This document shows, one piece after another, positions 44,155 to 52,790 of a stretch of 64,000 bases of DNA. Positions within the stretch are counted from its first letter, which is position 1. Each line of letters begins with the position of its first letter. This DNA comes from Nitrospirota bacterium. Lineage in GTDB: Bacteria > Nitrospirota_A > Leptospirillia > Leptospirillales > Leptospirillaceae. The notes below the pieces were generated by a model. That model had not been told where the DNA came from. It saw only the letters and a list, made by a program, of their open reading frames with translations, and ran no database searches. Location: assembly GCA_021829515.1 (NCBI GenBank), contig JAKBPM010000002.1, forward strand, positions 1 to 64,000. Direction: 5' to 3'. The translations under genes and the position numbers were made by a program.

Positions 44155-44361
44155 ATGAAATTACCAGAAGGAATTGTTGCCTATCTTTGGACAGCGACAG
44201 GACTGGTATCCCTTGTACTGGTCGTAATCGGTATCTACTGGGCCTATAAGAACAACCAGTTTGACGAAAATATCAAATATCTGGTTTTTATGGAGGATGA
44301 TGATGATCGAAAGAATCATATTGAGGCAATGAAGGAAAAGGAACTAGAAGACCGTAAGTAG
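44155..44361 (+). CDS. ccoS: CcoS-like cbb3 oxidase assembly protein
   Basis: This 68-residue protein has one helix (VSLVLVVIGIYWAYKNNQFDE) followed by YLVFMEDDDD. CcoS proteins have a helix, a W-x(n)-G-Q-F-D-D motif and an acidic D-D-D stretch, and are needed for cofactor insertion into CcoN. The match is good in order and size, but the motif is loose (NNQFDE for GQFDD). Confidence 0.72.
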   Translation: MKLPEGIVAYLWTATGLVSLVLVVIGIYWAYKNNQFDENIKYLVFMEDDDDRKNHIEAMKEKELEDRK

Positions 44362-44381
44362 GTTGGGGGAGGTCTGTCCAG

Positions 44382-44852
44382 ATGAATCTCGAGAAAAATT
44401 ATATTCCCCGGGTGGTTCTTGCAATGATTCTGGGAGTGCTTGGTTATTGGATCATAGATTCAGTATTTCACCTGACCGATGGTGCCTTCCATCACCTGTT
44501 CGGAGGTGGAATTCTCTGGACATACCTTCTTGTGCCGGCATTGGTTGCTTTTTATGTTGGATTCATTGTCGGAAAGTGGGGAAAGTACTGGGGGGCAGTT
44601 CCGCCGATGGCGTATATTCTCTGGGCCTACATGAATGCTTCCCGATCCGGAAGCTTTCATACGGTCGGTCTGCCGACCGCTCCCTTTATGATGATTTTTT
44701 TTATTACTGTTCCGGAAGTATCATTTGTGGGAGGTTGGGCAGGCGAGTATCTCCGCAAACGGCAGGACAAGATTAAAAGGCTGCGTCTGAAACAAAAATC
44801 AAACACCCAGACGTTTGAAAATGGGCGAAATGAAGGGAGTACTCCGCTATGA
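44382..44852 (+). CDS. Four-helix membrane protein of unknown family
   Basis: This 156-residue protein has about four helices (VVLAMILGVLGYWIID, WTYLLVPALVAFYVGFIVG, AVPPMAYILWAYM, APFMMIFFITVPEVSFVGG) and a basic, disordered tail. Its stop overlaps the next gene (ATGA), so it is co-translated with the CcoN-like protein at 44849 and probably belongs to the same complex. The first half contains three His residues (VFHLTDGAFHHLF) that could hold haem or metal. Confidence 0.68.
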   Translation: MNLEKNYIPRVVLAMILGVLGYWIIDSVFHLTDGAFHHLFGGGILWTYLLVPALVAFYVGFIVGKWGKYWGAVPPMAYILWAYMNASRSGSFHTVGLPTAPFMMIFFITVPEVSFVGGWAGEYLRKRQDKIKRLRLKQKSNTQTFENGRNEGSTPL

Positions 44853-45397
44853 AAATCGAAGAAAGCGATCGGTTAGGACTTAAATTTATCCTTTTTGGTG
44901 TTTTCTGCCTTTTCATAGGGACGCTGCAAGGATTCCTTCAGTCAACGCCCAGACTTAGACATTGGGTTCATACCACCGGACAGGCCGGGCATCTTGTCGA
45001 TCCGCTGGCGCATGCTCATATCAACCTGATTGGCGGAGTTGTTTCAGTCATGATGGCGGTGGTCTACTATCTGATCCCCCGAATGATGAAAAGGAATATC
45101 AAAAGTGCTTTCCTTGGCCAGGCCAATTTCTATTTTATGGTTTCCGGTGTCCTCTTGTTTTATGTGACACTTCTTGTTTTCGGGATTCTCGAGGGAAATC
45201 GGATGATCGATGAAGGGATTGTCTACCCCTTGGCTCGTGCCCATTATGAGCCGATTCACAGGATTGGATTCGTCTTTTCAGCGCTGCTTATGGGGTTGGC
45301 TCACTGGACCTTTGTCGCCAACATTTTCTGGACCTATTTTGCGAAGGAATCTGCTTCCGTTGTTCCTGACGTCGTTCCTGTGAAAGAAAGGGCTTGA
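44849..45397 (+). CDS. Half-size CcoN-like protein A (four helices)
   Basis: This 182-residue protein has four helices. Helix 2 carries LAHAHINLIGGVVSVMMAVV followed by YYLIPRM, matching the haem-b-binding helix region of haem-copper oxidase/NorB subunit I (L-x-H-x-x-x-x-x-G...YY-x-x-P-R). Helices 6, 7 and 10, which hold the copper and catalytic haem ligands, are absent, so it cannot be an oxidase subunit on its own. Extra His residues (HYEPIH and AHW) lie next to helix 4. It may be a haem b subunit. A related protein is encoded 1.1 kb downstream. Confidence 0.75.
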   Translation: MKIEESDRLGLKFILFGVFCLFIGTLQGFLQSTPRLRHWVHTTGQAGHLVDPLAHAHINLIGGVVSVMMAVVYYLIPRMMKRNIKSAFLGQANFYFMVSGVLLFYVTLLVFGILEGNRMIDEGIVYPLARAHYEPIHRIGFVFSALLMGLAHWTFVANIFWTYFAKESASVVPDVVPVKERA

Positions 45398-45401
45398 GAA
45401 G

Positions 45402-46520
45402 ATGACGGGTAAACAAGATGAATCCCTTGATCAAGTCGTCCCGTCGGGATCGGAAAGTCAGGAAAAGAAGGCTCCAGGCCCTTCAATCACAACAATGGAT
45501 GACGATGATCTGACCTTGCAGGAACTCTCCCCCTGGAGACTGCCGTGGAAGGCCATATCTGTTACTGTCGTGATTCTGATCCTGATTGCGGGGGCAATCC
45601 AGATCGTGAGTTTGGCCTCGAACCGAATCAAGCGGCTTTCTGAGTCAAGCATCCGTACCCATGGTGCAACACCGGGTAATTTCAGGCCAATGGGAGGCGT
45701 TGTTCCCCACCTTTCGGCATCTTTGCCCATTTCCAAGGCAGCAAATGAAATGCCGGCAACTCCAAGCCTTGCAGTGCCTGCACCAAAAGGTGTCAGTTTG
45801 CCTCCCGGATTTGTCTATATTCCTGCTGGACCTTTCATCATGGGGTCGGACGATGCCTTCTCCAACTTTGATGAAAAACCTGTCCACAAGGTGTATTTGC
45901 CTCCTTATGCCATTATGAAAACATTGGTGACCAATCGCGAGTACAAGGAATTTATTGACCAGGCCCATTACCTGGCTCCCCCGGGCTGGAAAGGGAGAAC
46001 CTACCCCAAAGGGAAGGGGGACCATCCCGTAACCTTTGTGAGCTATCTTAATGCGTCAGACTTTGCTAGATGGCAGAAAAGCCGGCTCTGCACGGAAGAA
46101 GAGTGGGAAAAGGCAGCTCGCGGTGTAGATGGAAGGCTATGGCCATGGGGGAATACATGGGATCCCCGTCGGGCGAACGCAAATTATACCGTCGGAGATA
46201 CCACATCCGTTACAAGGTATGCCAACGGAGTCAGTCCATACGGTATTTACGACATGGCTGGAAATGTGTTCGAATGGACCTCATCGACATATAGGCCCTA
46301 TCCGGGAAGTACCGCCAACAAGGCAAGATTTATGGCATATAAGGTCGATGCAACGGGAACCTTGCACCGGGTCAGGGGCAAGGTTTACAAGGTGTTGCGC
46401 GGAGGCTCCTGGAAAAGCGACCAGTATAGTGCCAGAACGACAGCGAGAAATCCCACCTGGCCAGACTATGCGTCAGATTTTTTTGGTTTCCGTACATGTC
46501 GCGATGTCATTCATGATTGA
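45402..46520 (+). CDS. Formylglycine-generating-enzyme-like protein, membrane-anchored, catalytic Cys absent
   Basis: Residues about 40-65 form one membrane helix (ISVTVVILILIAGAIQIVSL). The C-terminal domain (about 138-372) is FGE/SUMF1-like: VYIPAGPFIMGSDD, RLCTEEEWEKAAR, YDMAGNVFEWTSS and VLRGGSW followed by GFRTCRD. Where true FGE has two catalytic cysteines (GGSxxCxxxxC) this protein has GGSWKSDQYS, so both are serine. It should not make formylglycine. Its place between the two CcoN-like genes suggests a structural or assembly role outside the membrane. Confidence 0.85.
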   Translation: MTGKQDESLDQVVPSGSESQEKKAPGPSITTMDDDDLTLQELSPWRLPWKAISVTVVILILIAGAIQIVSLASNRIKRLSESSIRTHGATPGNFRPMGGVVPHLSASLPISKAANEMPATPSLAVPAPKGVSLPPGFVYIPAGPFIMGSDDAFSNFDEKPVHKVYLPPYAIMKTLVTNREYKEFIDQAHYLAPPGWKGRTYPKGKGDHPVTFVSYLNASDFARWQKSRLCTEEEWEKAARGVDGRLWPWGNTWDPRRANANYTVGDTTSVTRYANGVSPYGIYDMAGNVFEWTSSTYRPYPGSTANKARFMAYKVDATGTLHRVRGKVYKVLRGGSWKSDQYSARTTARNPTWPDYASDFFGFRTCRDVIHD

Positions 46521-46533
46521 AGAAGGAGAGATT

Positions 46534-47109
46534 ATGGATCGGGAAGAAGGTATCAAGGACTACATCATGAAGTTCTATTATGCATGTCTTTTATACGCGA
46601 TTATCGGTTTTTCCTGGGGGTCGATCATGGGTGGAGTCGAACAGTTCAGGAACTTTGTACAGGCTGGCGCAGGAGGTCCTTCTGACCTGATCGTTCTTGG
46701 GCACACTCATATTAACCTCCTTGGATGGGTGGAGATGGCGATCTTTGGAACGATTTACTATGTGGTTCCAAGGCTTTACAACTCTCCCCTCTATAGTTAC
46801 AAGCTTATGAAGATCCATTTCTGGACCCATAACATCGGGCTGGTGGGAATGGTTCTCTGTTTTAGTATTGCGGGTTACAAGGGGGGAATGATCCTCCTTC
46901 ACGGTAATGTTGCTGATATCAAACCAGTGGAAGTCCCTTACATGGAACTGGTCGGTATCTTCGGAATGATGGTCCTTCTTGCAAACTTTATCTTTGCTTA
47001 CAATATTTACAACTCTGTTCAAGTCGCAAAGGGGCGCAAGAAGCTTCCATCGGAAGAGGATGCCATGATAAGCGGTCGGGTGGCTGTCAGGGCAGGAGAA
47101 TCGGTTTGA
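46534..47109 (+). CDS. Half-size CcoN-like protein B (four helices)
   Basis: This 191-residue protein has four helices and in helix 2 LGHTHINLLGWVEMAIFGTI then YYVVPRL, closely like protein A and the start of CcoN/NorB. Helix 3 begins IHFWTHNIGLVGMVLCFSI, adding two His. The copper-site helices are absent. The ATG at 46534 is chosen because AAGGAG stands six bases before it. An open frame reaching back to 46129 overlaps the FGE-like gene and is not its true start. Proteins A and B may form a heterodimeric haem b unit. Confidence 0.75.
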   Translation: MDREEGIKDYIMKFYYACLLYAIIGFSWGSIMGGVEQFRNFVQAGAGGPSDLIVLGHTHINLLGWVEMAIFGTIYYVVPRLYNSPLYSYKLMKIHFWTHNIGLVGMVLCFSIAGYKGGMILLHGNVADIKPVEVPYMELVGIFGMMVLLANFIFAYNIYNSVQVAKGRKKLPSEEDAMISGRVAVRAGESV

Positions 47110-47360
47110 GCCGAAAAGGGCAGTTCTTGTTCCTGTGGATACTGTTTTTGTCCATTTGGACCGGCCTGTTTTTCCCGGTCCGGTCAGATGCCTATATGCC
47201 AAGGTATGTGCATGTAACACTGGGTGTTCCCTGGATTGCCTATCTTGTCTTTTTACTAGGAGTTCTGGCGCCGCTTTTTCTATATCTGGGAGTTTCATGG
47301 TACTGGCGTCATGAGATTGAATCCAGCGGTAAACAGGGTGATGATCAGGGCGAAGAATAG
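47106..47360 (+). CDS. Small two-helix membrane protein, possibly exported
   Basis: This 84-residue protein starts with TTG overlapping the stop of CcoN-like protein B. A first hydrophobic segment (FLFLWILFLSIWTGLFF) ends at PVRSDAYM, which could be a signal peptide, then comes a second helix (WIAYLVFLLGVLAPLFLYLG) and a short acidic tail. Family unknown; coupling to protein B suggests a shared complex. Confidence 0.62.
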   Translation: MSRKGQFLFLWILFLSIWTGLFFPVRSDAYMPRYVHVTLGVPWIAYLVFLLGVLAPLFLYLGVSWYWRHEIESSGKQGDDQGEE

Positions 47361-47406
47361 TCTCTCTGCAAAATTCCCCTGATTCTCCTTGTCGGAAAGG
47401 TTGGCT

Positions 47407-48750
47407 ATGTCATCCTCTGTAAAAAATGCTTCACTTATTCCAATGCCCAGCATCAATAAAAATCCGTCCAAGTCCGGTGCAAAAAAGTTCTGGCGCGTTA
47501 CAACTGTCAGATATCTTGTTCAGGGTACGATTCTTGCCACTATCGCGATATTGCCCTTTACGGGTTTGTTCCGGATAGATCTTTCCACAGGGCGTTTTTT
47601 GTTGGCTGGTTATCAGATCTGGTGGAGCGACTTTTTCCTTATTTTTCCTTTCTGGCTTCTCCTGATCGCGGGAGCTGCAACAGTTTATTCCATGCTCGGA
47701 ATGGTTTTCTGCGGGTGGGCCTGTATTCAGAATACATTGTCAGAGTTTGTCGACTATCTCGTCATCAAGATACTGAAATCGAAAAAGCAAAGTCTCGGTC
47801 TTGACTCCCTGACAATAGGTGCGGATTTGAGCAAAAGCTCAAAGGCGACCCCTGTGGGATGGGTCCTTTTCGGCACCATTATTGTTCTGATGTCGATCGC
47901 TCTCGGTGTTGTCTTTGCGGGATATTTTGTCGCTCCAAAGGTCCTTTGGAACGATATCAGGACAGCCTCGAATACTCATGGAGTCTTCTTTATTATTCCA
48001 GGGATCGGGGCATTGTTTATCCTTGATCTCTTTCTGATACGTCATTACTGGTGCAATTGGGTTTGTCCGTATCCTCTCTGGCAGCACATGTTCAAAAGCG
48101 AAGCAACAATGAAAGTTGCCTTTGATGATGCGCGACGGGAGGAATGTACCGGATGTAACCTTTGCGTCAAGTCCTGCATCGTTGATATTGATCCACGAGA
48201 TACGAAGAACTACACCCGTTGTATTAATTGTGGTGAATGTGTTGTTGCCTGTGAAGATTACTCAGGGAAAAAAAATGTCCCATCATTATTGACATTCCAT
48301 TTTGACGGTTTTTCGATAGGCAAGGATGGAAAAAAACATATCAACAAGGTTTCCCCGGCACTGAACCGCTTTGCCTTGACGGCCGGTTTTACAATGATTC
48401 CCCTGACACTTTTCATTTATGGGATTTTTTCTTACATTCCGTTCCATATAACCTTTAGTCAGAACCCTGGCCAATTGACGAGCTACTCTCTTGCTATTTC
48501 TAATAAAAAGCCGGTTCCGCAAAGTTTTTTGATTCAGCAGGATGGGCTTCCTTCAGGAAGTGTCCGGATGGGAGCCGGTGAAGTGACTATTCCTGCCGGA
48601 GGAAAAAAAATAATTCCTTTTTCAATCCTTCCCAAAGAAGGCAACCTTTCGGAGGGATTGCATCCTTTCGTGATTCATGTAACTTCTTTGAACTCTAAAA
48701 AACAGGAGCTTTCCCAGGAGGCATCTGTCTATATAACTCAAGGATTGTGA
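47407..48750 (+). CDS. ccoG: CcoG/FixG-like membrane iron-sulfur protein
   Basis: This 447-residue protein has about five helices, two membrane Cys motifs (FCGWACIQNTL and WCNWVCPYPLW), two [4Fe-4S] motifs (CTGCNLCVKSC and CINCGECVVAC) and a C-terminal Ig-like domain after the last helix. That is the CcoG plan, which supplies reduced copper for cbb3 assembly. It is the last gene of the cluster. I prefer the ATG at 47407 after GGAAAGG over an upstream TTG. Confidence 0.9.
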   Translation: MSSSVKNASLIPMPSINKNPSKSGAKKFWRVTTVRYLVQGTILATIAILPFTGLFRIDLSTGRFLLAGYQIWWSDFFLIFPFWLLLIAGAATVYSMLGMVFCGWACIQNTLSEFVDYLVIKILKSKKQSLGLDSLTIGADLSKSSKATPVGWVLFGTIIVLMSIALGVVFAGYFVAPKVLWNDIRTASNTHGVFFIIPGIGALFILDLFLIRHYWCNWVCPYPLWQHMFKSEATMKVAFDDARREECTGCNLCVKSCIVDIDPRDTKNYTRCINCGECVVACEDYSGKKNVPSLLTFHFDGFSIGKDGKKHINKVSPALNRFALTAGFTMIPLTLFIYGIFSYIPFHITFSQNPGQLTSYSLAISNKKPVPQSFLIQQDGLPSGSVRMGAGEVTIPAGGKKIIPFSILPKEGNLSEGLHPFVIHVTSLNSKKQELSQEASVYITQGL

Positions 48751-49129
48751 AATATTTTTGGGCGGTCTGTATTCATCAGTATTATTGTGCGCAGGATCCC
48801 CCCGCTTAGGCGTTGCTTGCCAGGATTGAGGAAGAGAATGCTTCTCCTTATCCGTGAAGACCCTGTGCCATGCCCTTGAGCGGTGAAACGATGCCTGCAA
48901 ACTGGTTTTCCGGTCAGGCGATGGAGCAGGGGATCTTCGGGCAGTTTGCCTCCCGTCTTGGATATAATGAGACGGTGAGCCGATTCGGCCTGTTCGACCC
49001 AATGGCGGTTCGGTCCATCGCGAAGGTTGCCGATTCCTGCAAGGCGGACAAAAAAGCCCTGCACGTCTTTTTCAACTGATGTGGCTATTGTGGTTTTTGG
49101 GAAAAAGGACCGTGAAGCCTTCGTTTTCG
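48751..49129. other. Intergenic stretch without a convincing gene
   Basis: The stretch between ccoG and the next promoter looks GC-richer than its surroundings and carries short open frames on both strands (for example 48870-49079 plus, 48738-49064 minus). Neither has a ribosome-binding site or a recognisable product. It could be a decayed gene. Confidence 0.4.
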
Positions 49130-49158
49130 TTGAAATAGTTCAATAACTGTGGTATCGT
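49130..49158 (+). promoter_or_regulatory. Sigma70-like promoter placed for a leaderless transcript
   Basis: TTGAAA, 17 bases, TATCGT. The -10 ends six bases before the ATG at 49165, so transcription should start at the ATG itself. No Shine-Dalgarno sequence is present before that ATG. Confidence 0.5.
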
Positions 49159-49164
49159 TCCGCC

Positions 49165-49632
49165 ATGTCAGAGAAGATTATAGAATTGATTCCAGATAAA
49201 AAGGGTGCTTTATGGAGCGGTTTGTTCCATGGCGCCGCCGTTTTCATGTCTTCAGTTCTCAGTTACGATTATTATGAAAAAAGCCATACTTCTCCGCTAT
49301 TTTATTTATTTTTCTTTTCATTATGGCTTGCTCTCTTTTCGGGTTTTACTTCTGTCGGTTCACAGTGCCTGCTGCTTTTTCCTCATTCCCTCAAATCAAT
49401 CAGGATCGGGAATCGGTCCGTCATACTGACATGGAAAAATGGAGATGCTGACGAGATCGTCAAAAAGCTCAACTTCCAGGGAGGCCGGACATTGTTGGGG
49501 GTGTGGGGGCAAACCGTTGACAAACGGCGAATTCAGGCTGCGATCAGGCGGAACTCTTTGAAAAAGGAAGACTTTTCCTACCTCCTCTCAGAGTTTGCCC
49601 GCATTCGTGACATGGACAAGCCAAAGCCATAA
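49165..49632 (+). CDS. Membrane protein of unknown function
   Basis: This 155-residue protein has two helices (ALWSGLFHGAAVFMSSVL and LFYLFFFSLWLALFSGFTSV) and a soluble C-terminal half with a possible PH-like beta region (SLKSIRIGNRSVILTW). It is the first gene of the run that leads into the trp operon. The start is inferred as leaderless. No family recognised. Confidence 0.68.
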   Translation: MSEKIIELIPDKKGALWSGLFHGAAVFMSSVLSYDYYEKSHTSPLFYLFFFSLWLALFSGFTSVGSQCLLLFPHSLKSIRIGNRSVILTWKNGDADEIVKKLNFQGGRTLLGVWGQTVDKRRIQAAIRRNSLKKEDFSYLLSEFARIRDMDKPKP

Positions 49633-49644
49633 AGGGAGCAACCC

Positions 49645-49932
49645 TTGGCCCCGCCCACGGACTCAATTTCACTTCCTGTTTTAGCCAAACGTCATCCTTT
49701 TCTCACTGCGATCTTTTCATTTTGGGGATTTGGGTATACTTTTATGGTTCCCAACCTTCTTGGTGGGCATTTTCTGTTTTCATTCTTCAAGCTGGTTGGG
49801 AAAAGTCCAATGGATGCATTCATGGGATTTTCCCTGCTCTTCGGAATGGTCGGGATATTTGCTTTTGTCGTCCCATTTTCTATTTGGTATCTTGTATGTC
49901 GGGCACTGGAAAGTGGTGACCCTGTTTCGTGA
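49645..49932 (+). CDS. Small two-helix membrane protein
   Basis: This 95-residue protein has hydrophobic segments at about 21-40 and 63-85 (FSLLFGMVGIFAFVVPFSIW). The start is a TTG after GGGAGC. It lies 12 bases after the previous gene and 35 before the DUF420 gene. No family is recognised, and the surrounding genes suggest a respiratory accessory protein. Confidence 0.6.
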   Translation: MAPPTDSISLPVLAKRHPFLTAIFSFWGFGYTFMVPNLLGGHFLFSFFKLVGKSPMDAFMGFSLLFGMVGIFAFVVPFSIWYLVCRALESGDPVS

Positions 49933-49967
49933 TGGTTATGAAGGAGTATCTGGATAAGGAGTATTAG

Positions 49968-50582
49968 ATGCATGGCTTTTTGGGAACGAAGGCCGATTTC
50001 TGGTGGGATCTGACTGTAACAAGCGAAACGATCGTATTCAGCTTTCTTGCGGTTGGTGGATATTTTGGCAGGAAACACAAAGGAACTCGCCATCACAATA
50101 CAATGCTTCTGTCTTCCGTACTGGTTGCTGCCTGGTTCCTGATGTATATCGCGCAACAGTACATCGTCGGAATCGTAGGATTCGGTGGTCCGGATTTTGT
50201 CAAGTTTCTGATCTATTATCCCGTGATTATCTTTCATTCTCTTGTTTCTACCGCAGCGCTGGTTTTGACAGGTGTCGTCGTTTTTAACGGGTTTGTTTCA
50301 ACCGACTTCAAAGATGGTGAACGGGTTCTGGTGAAGAACCCTAAAGTGCATCAACGACTGGGGTGGGTAACGCTCATCTGTTTTATCTGTTCCATTGTGA
50401 CAGCCTATTCGGTCTATACGATGCTTTTTGTCATTTATAATCCGGCGAGGAATCCTTCCTACGGGATCAAGTCTTCGATCGGGGCCCTTTCCGGAATTGG
50501 TTCTTTCCTGATTCTCTCTCTTGTTATTCTCTTCTGGTATGTCGGAAGAGAGAAGCGAAAGAGAATGGGAACACCTTCATGA
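49968..50582 (+). CDS. DUF420 family membrane protein (CtaM-like)
   Basis: The 204-residue protein has five helices and the conserved His set of DUF420 (RHHNTMLLSS, IIFHSLVSTAA, KVHQRLGWV). DUF420 proteins, such as CtaM, help assembly or function of haem-copper oxidases. Together with the nearby CcoG and CcoO-like genes it supports a respiratory theme. Its stop overlaps the Nudix gene start (ATGA). Confidence 0.85.
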   Translation: MHGFLGTKADFWWDLTVTSETIVFSFLAVGGYFGRKHKGTRHHNTMLLSSVLVAAWFLMYIAQQYIVGIVGFGGPDFVKFLIYYPVIIFHSLVSTAALVLTGVVVFNGFVSTDFKDGERVLVKNPKVHQRLGWVTLICFICSIVTAYSVYTMLFVIYNPARNPSYGIKSSIGALSGIGSFLILSLVILFWYVGREKRKRMGTPS

Positions 50583-51127
50583 CGGAGGCTGAAATGAATC
50601 CCCCCGATGGAGATGAGCGTTCCATTGTATTTTCGGGAAAAAGGATCTCGGTCTCTTTGTCCAGAGTCGGTTCCCTCCAGTCCGGATGGATCCATGAGTC
50701 AGTTTGTTTTGGAGAAGGAGTTGCCATTCTGCCGATTATTGATGGCAAAGTATTTTTTGTCCGGCAGTTTCGGCCTTCGGTTTCCGAGACCGTCCTTGAA
50801 TTGCCAGCCGGAAAGCTCGAAAATGGAGAGGATCCCCTGAAAGGGGCGATTCGGGAGTTGAAGGAAGAAACAGGCATTTTTGGAGGCGAGCTCTCATTGA
50901 TGGGGACGATCATGACGACTCCTGGCTTCTGCGATGAGCGGATCCATCTTTTCCTTTCGACCGGAGGTGTTCTCGGAGAAAGTCAGCCAGATGAGGATGA
51001 GGACCTTGATATTGTTTCTCTGCCACTTTCTATGATTGCCAAGTCCATTGTGAATGGATCAATCCGTGACGGAAAGACTCTTTCCGCATTTGCTCTGTAT
51101 TGGTCGATCAATAAAATCGATCCATGA
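50579..51127 (+). CDS. Nudix hydrolase (ADP-ribose pyrophosphatase type)
   Basis: The 182-residue protein has the Nudix box around GEDPLKGAIRELKEETGIF, preceded by LELPAGKLENG, as in ADP-ribose and NDP-sugar pyrophosphatases. The substrate cannot be fixed from sequence. It is joined by ATGA overlaps to DUF420 upstream and to a ferredoxin downstream. Confidence 0.92.
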   Translation: MTEAEMNPPDGDERSIVFSGKRISVSLSRVGSLQSGWIHESVCFGEGVAILPIIDGKVFFVRQFRPSVSETVLELPAGKLENGEDPLKGAIRELKEETGIFGGELSLMGTIMTTPGFCDERIHLFLSTGGVLGESQPDEDEDLDIVSLPLSMIAKSIVNGSIRDGKTLSAFALYWSINKIDP

Positions 51128-51387
51128 CAGGGTGTCTGTCAGGGCATGATTATGTGGTCGTTGCAAAGGGTTCAATGAGTCTCGATCTCACCCTTTGCCG
51201 GCAATGTCTTGAATGTGAGGAAATCTGTCCTACAGGAGTTCTTGTTATCCCTTCCCCGGGTCGATGGATTCAAAAGGGTGGGCTCTCGATAATGGGGGTT
51301 TGCATCGCCTGCAGGTATTGTCTGACGTTCTGCCCAGACAAGGCATTGTCTCTGATCTCAAAGACCGATGGAGAGTCCTATTCATGA
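51124..51387 (+). CDS. 2[4Fe-4S] ferredoxin-like protein
   Basis: This 87-residue protein has two cluster motifs, [12 protein letters not shown] and [12 protein letters not shown], in ferredoxin spacing. It is likely a small electron carrier. The start overlaps the Nudix stop and the stop overlaps the start of the sigma54 regulator, so all three are translated in sequence. It may deliver electrons that the adjacent regulator senses, which is an inference. Confidence 0.9.
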   Translation: MTGCLSGHDYVVVAKGSMSLDLTLCRQCLECEEICPTGVLVIPSPGRWIQKGGLSIMGVCIACRYCLTFCPDKALSLISKTDGESYS

Positions 51388-52790
51388 GTTCATTTCGCGG
51401 GCGTTCTCTGGTGCCTTCTTTTCCTGAGAACAATGGAACACCGGAAGACGGAGACAAGAATGCTTCCCTGATAGATCCGGAAATTATTCTGGAGTCTCTG
51501 GAGGAAGGTGTTCTTGCAATAGGACTTGACCGTAAAATTCTTTATATGAATAAAGCTGCAAGGGAAATGTTGTCGGTCACTCCCGGACAGGAAAAAAATA
51601 TCGATTGCCAAAAGGCTCTCAAATCCTCTTCCTGTCAGACAAGATGTCTGCTGGAAAAGACCATCGCAACAGGCGAGCCGATAAGAAACCATGAAATAAC
51701 GATCTTTGACCGCTCTCACAAAATTCGTACCATTCGAGTCAATACGGCTCTGTTGAAAAGACCGGACGGGGAGTTGATTGGTGGGGTTGAGATCTTTCGT
51801 GATGTGACGCAGATTCTCGCATTGAGGGAAGAGATCAATGGCCGTTATTCTTTTGGTCGCATAATTGGCCGTTCGCAGAAGATGCAGGAGCTTTACGATA
51901 TTCTCCCCATTATAGCGAATGGTAAATCCACGATTTTGATCGAAGGCGAGAGCGGAACAGGCAAGGAGCTTGTGGCAAATGCCATCCACGAGTCAAGCTC
52001 CCGCAAAGAAGGACCTTTTGTCAAGCTTAACTGTGCAGCTCTTTCAGAAGGTGTTCTTGAATCGGAACTCTTTGGCCATGTGAAGGGAGCTTTTACCGGA
52101 GCAGTCCAGAGCCGCCCGGGCCGTTTCGAAATCGCTTCCGGCGGGACACTCTTTCTCGATGAGATCGGGGAAATCTCTGCCTCCATGCAGGTAAAACTTC
52201 TGAGGGTTCTTCAGGAAGAAGAGTTCGAGCGGGTTGGTGGAACGCACACAATCAAGGTCGATGTTCGTGTTATCGCCGCAACTAACCGGGATTTGAAACA
52301 GGCGATGGAAAAAGGAGAGTTTCGCAAGGATCTTTACTATCGTCTGAGAGTTATTCCGATCACACTGGTTCCATTGCGAGAGCGGAAGGAGGATATTCCC
52401 CTTCTCGTCAACTCATTTATTGAGAAGTTTTCCCTGACGACGGGCAAGGAGATATCTGGAACAACTCCGGAAGCGATGAGGGTCCTTCTGAACTATTCCT
52501 GGCCAGGGAACATCAGGGAGTTGCAGAATGCAATTGAACATGCCGTTCTTCTTTCCACAGCTGGGACCATCGATCTGAAAAACCTCCCCGCCGATATCCA
52601 AATGGGTTCTGATGAAATGCATGCTTCTGAAATTGTATTGGAAACTTCCCAGCCGCTTCGAAAAGTGAAGGATGATATGATTCGCAAAACATTGGAGATG
52701 ACCGGCGGCAATATTTCTGAAGCAGCCAGAAAGCTTGAAATTGGTCGCTCGACATTATGGCGCCGTTTAAGAGAAATGGATCTCGAATGA
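51384..52790 (+). CDS. Sigma54-dependent activator with cysteine-rich PAS domain
   Basis: This 468-residue regulator has a PAS domain (about 30-145) with Cys75, Cys84 and Cys88 ([15 protein letters not shown]), an AAA+ domain with Walker A GESGTGKE (188-195) and sigma54 contact GAFTGA (235-240), and a C-terminal Fis-type helix-turn-helix (about 425-465). The three Cys could bind an iron-sulfur cluster or haem, making it a redox or oxygen sensor. It has no receiver domain and no adjacent kinase. ATG at 51384 is chosen for the ATGA overlap with the ferredoxin stop. Confidence 0.93.
   Translation: MSSFRGRSLVPSFPENNGTPEDGDKNASLIDPEIILESLEEGVLAIGLDRKILYMNKAAREMLSVTPGQEKNIDCQKALKSSSCQTRCLLEKTIATGEPIRNHEITIFDRSHKIRTIRVNTALLKRPDGELIGGVEIFRDVTQILALREEINGRYSFGRIIGRSQKMQELYDILPIIANGKSTILIEGESGTGKELVANAIHESSSRKEGPFVKLNCAALSEGVLESELFGHVKGAFTGAVQSRPGRFEIASGGTLFLDEIGEISASMQVKLLRVLQEEEFERVGGTHTIKVDVRVIAATNRDLKQAMEKGEFRKDLYYRLRVIPITLVPLRERKEDIPLLVNSFIEKFSLTTGKEISGTTPEAMRVLLNYSWPGNIRELQNAIEHAVLLSTAGTIDLKNLPADIQMGSDEMHASEIVLETSQPLRKVKDDMIRKTLEMTGGNISEAARKLEIGRSTLWRRLREMDLE

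Noticed and set aside
46129..46533. Upstream extension of CcoN-like protein B
   Set aside because: It overlaps the FGE-like domain in another frame. AAGGAG before ATG 46534 gives the real start.
48870..49079. 69-residue frame after ccoG
   Set aside because: No ribosome-binding site, no known family, and competing frames on the other strand.
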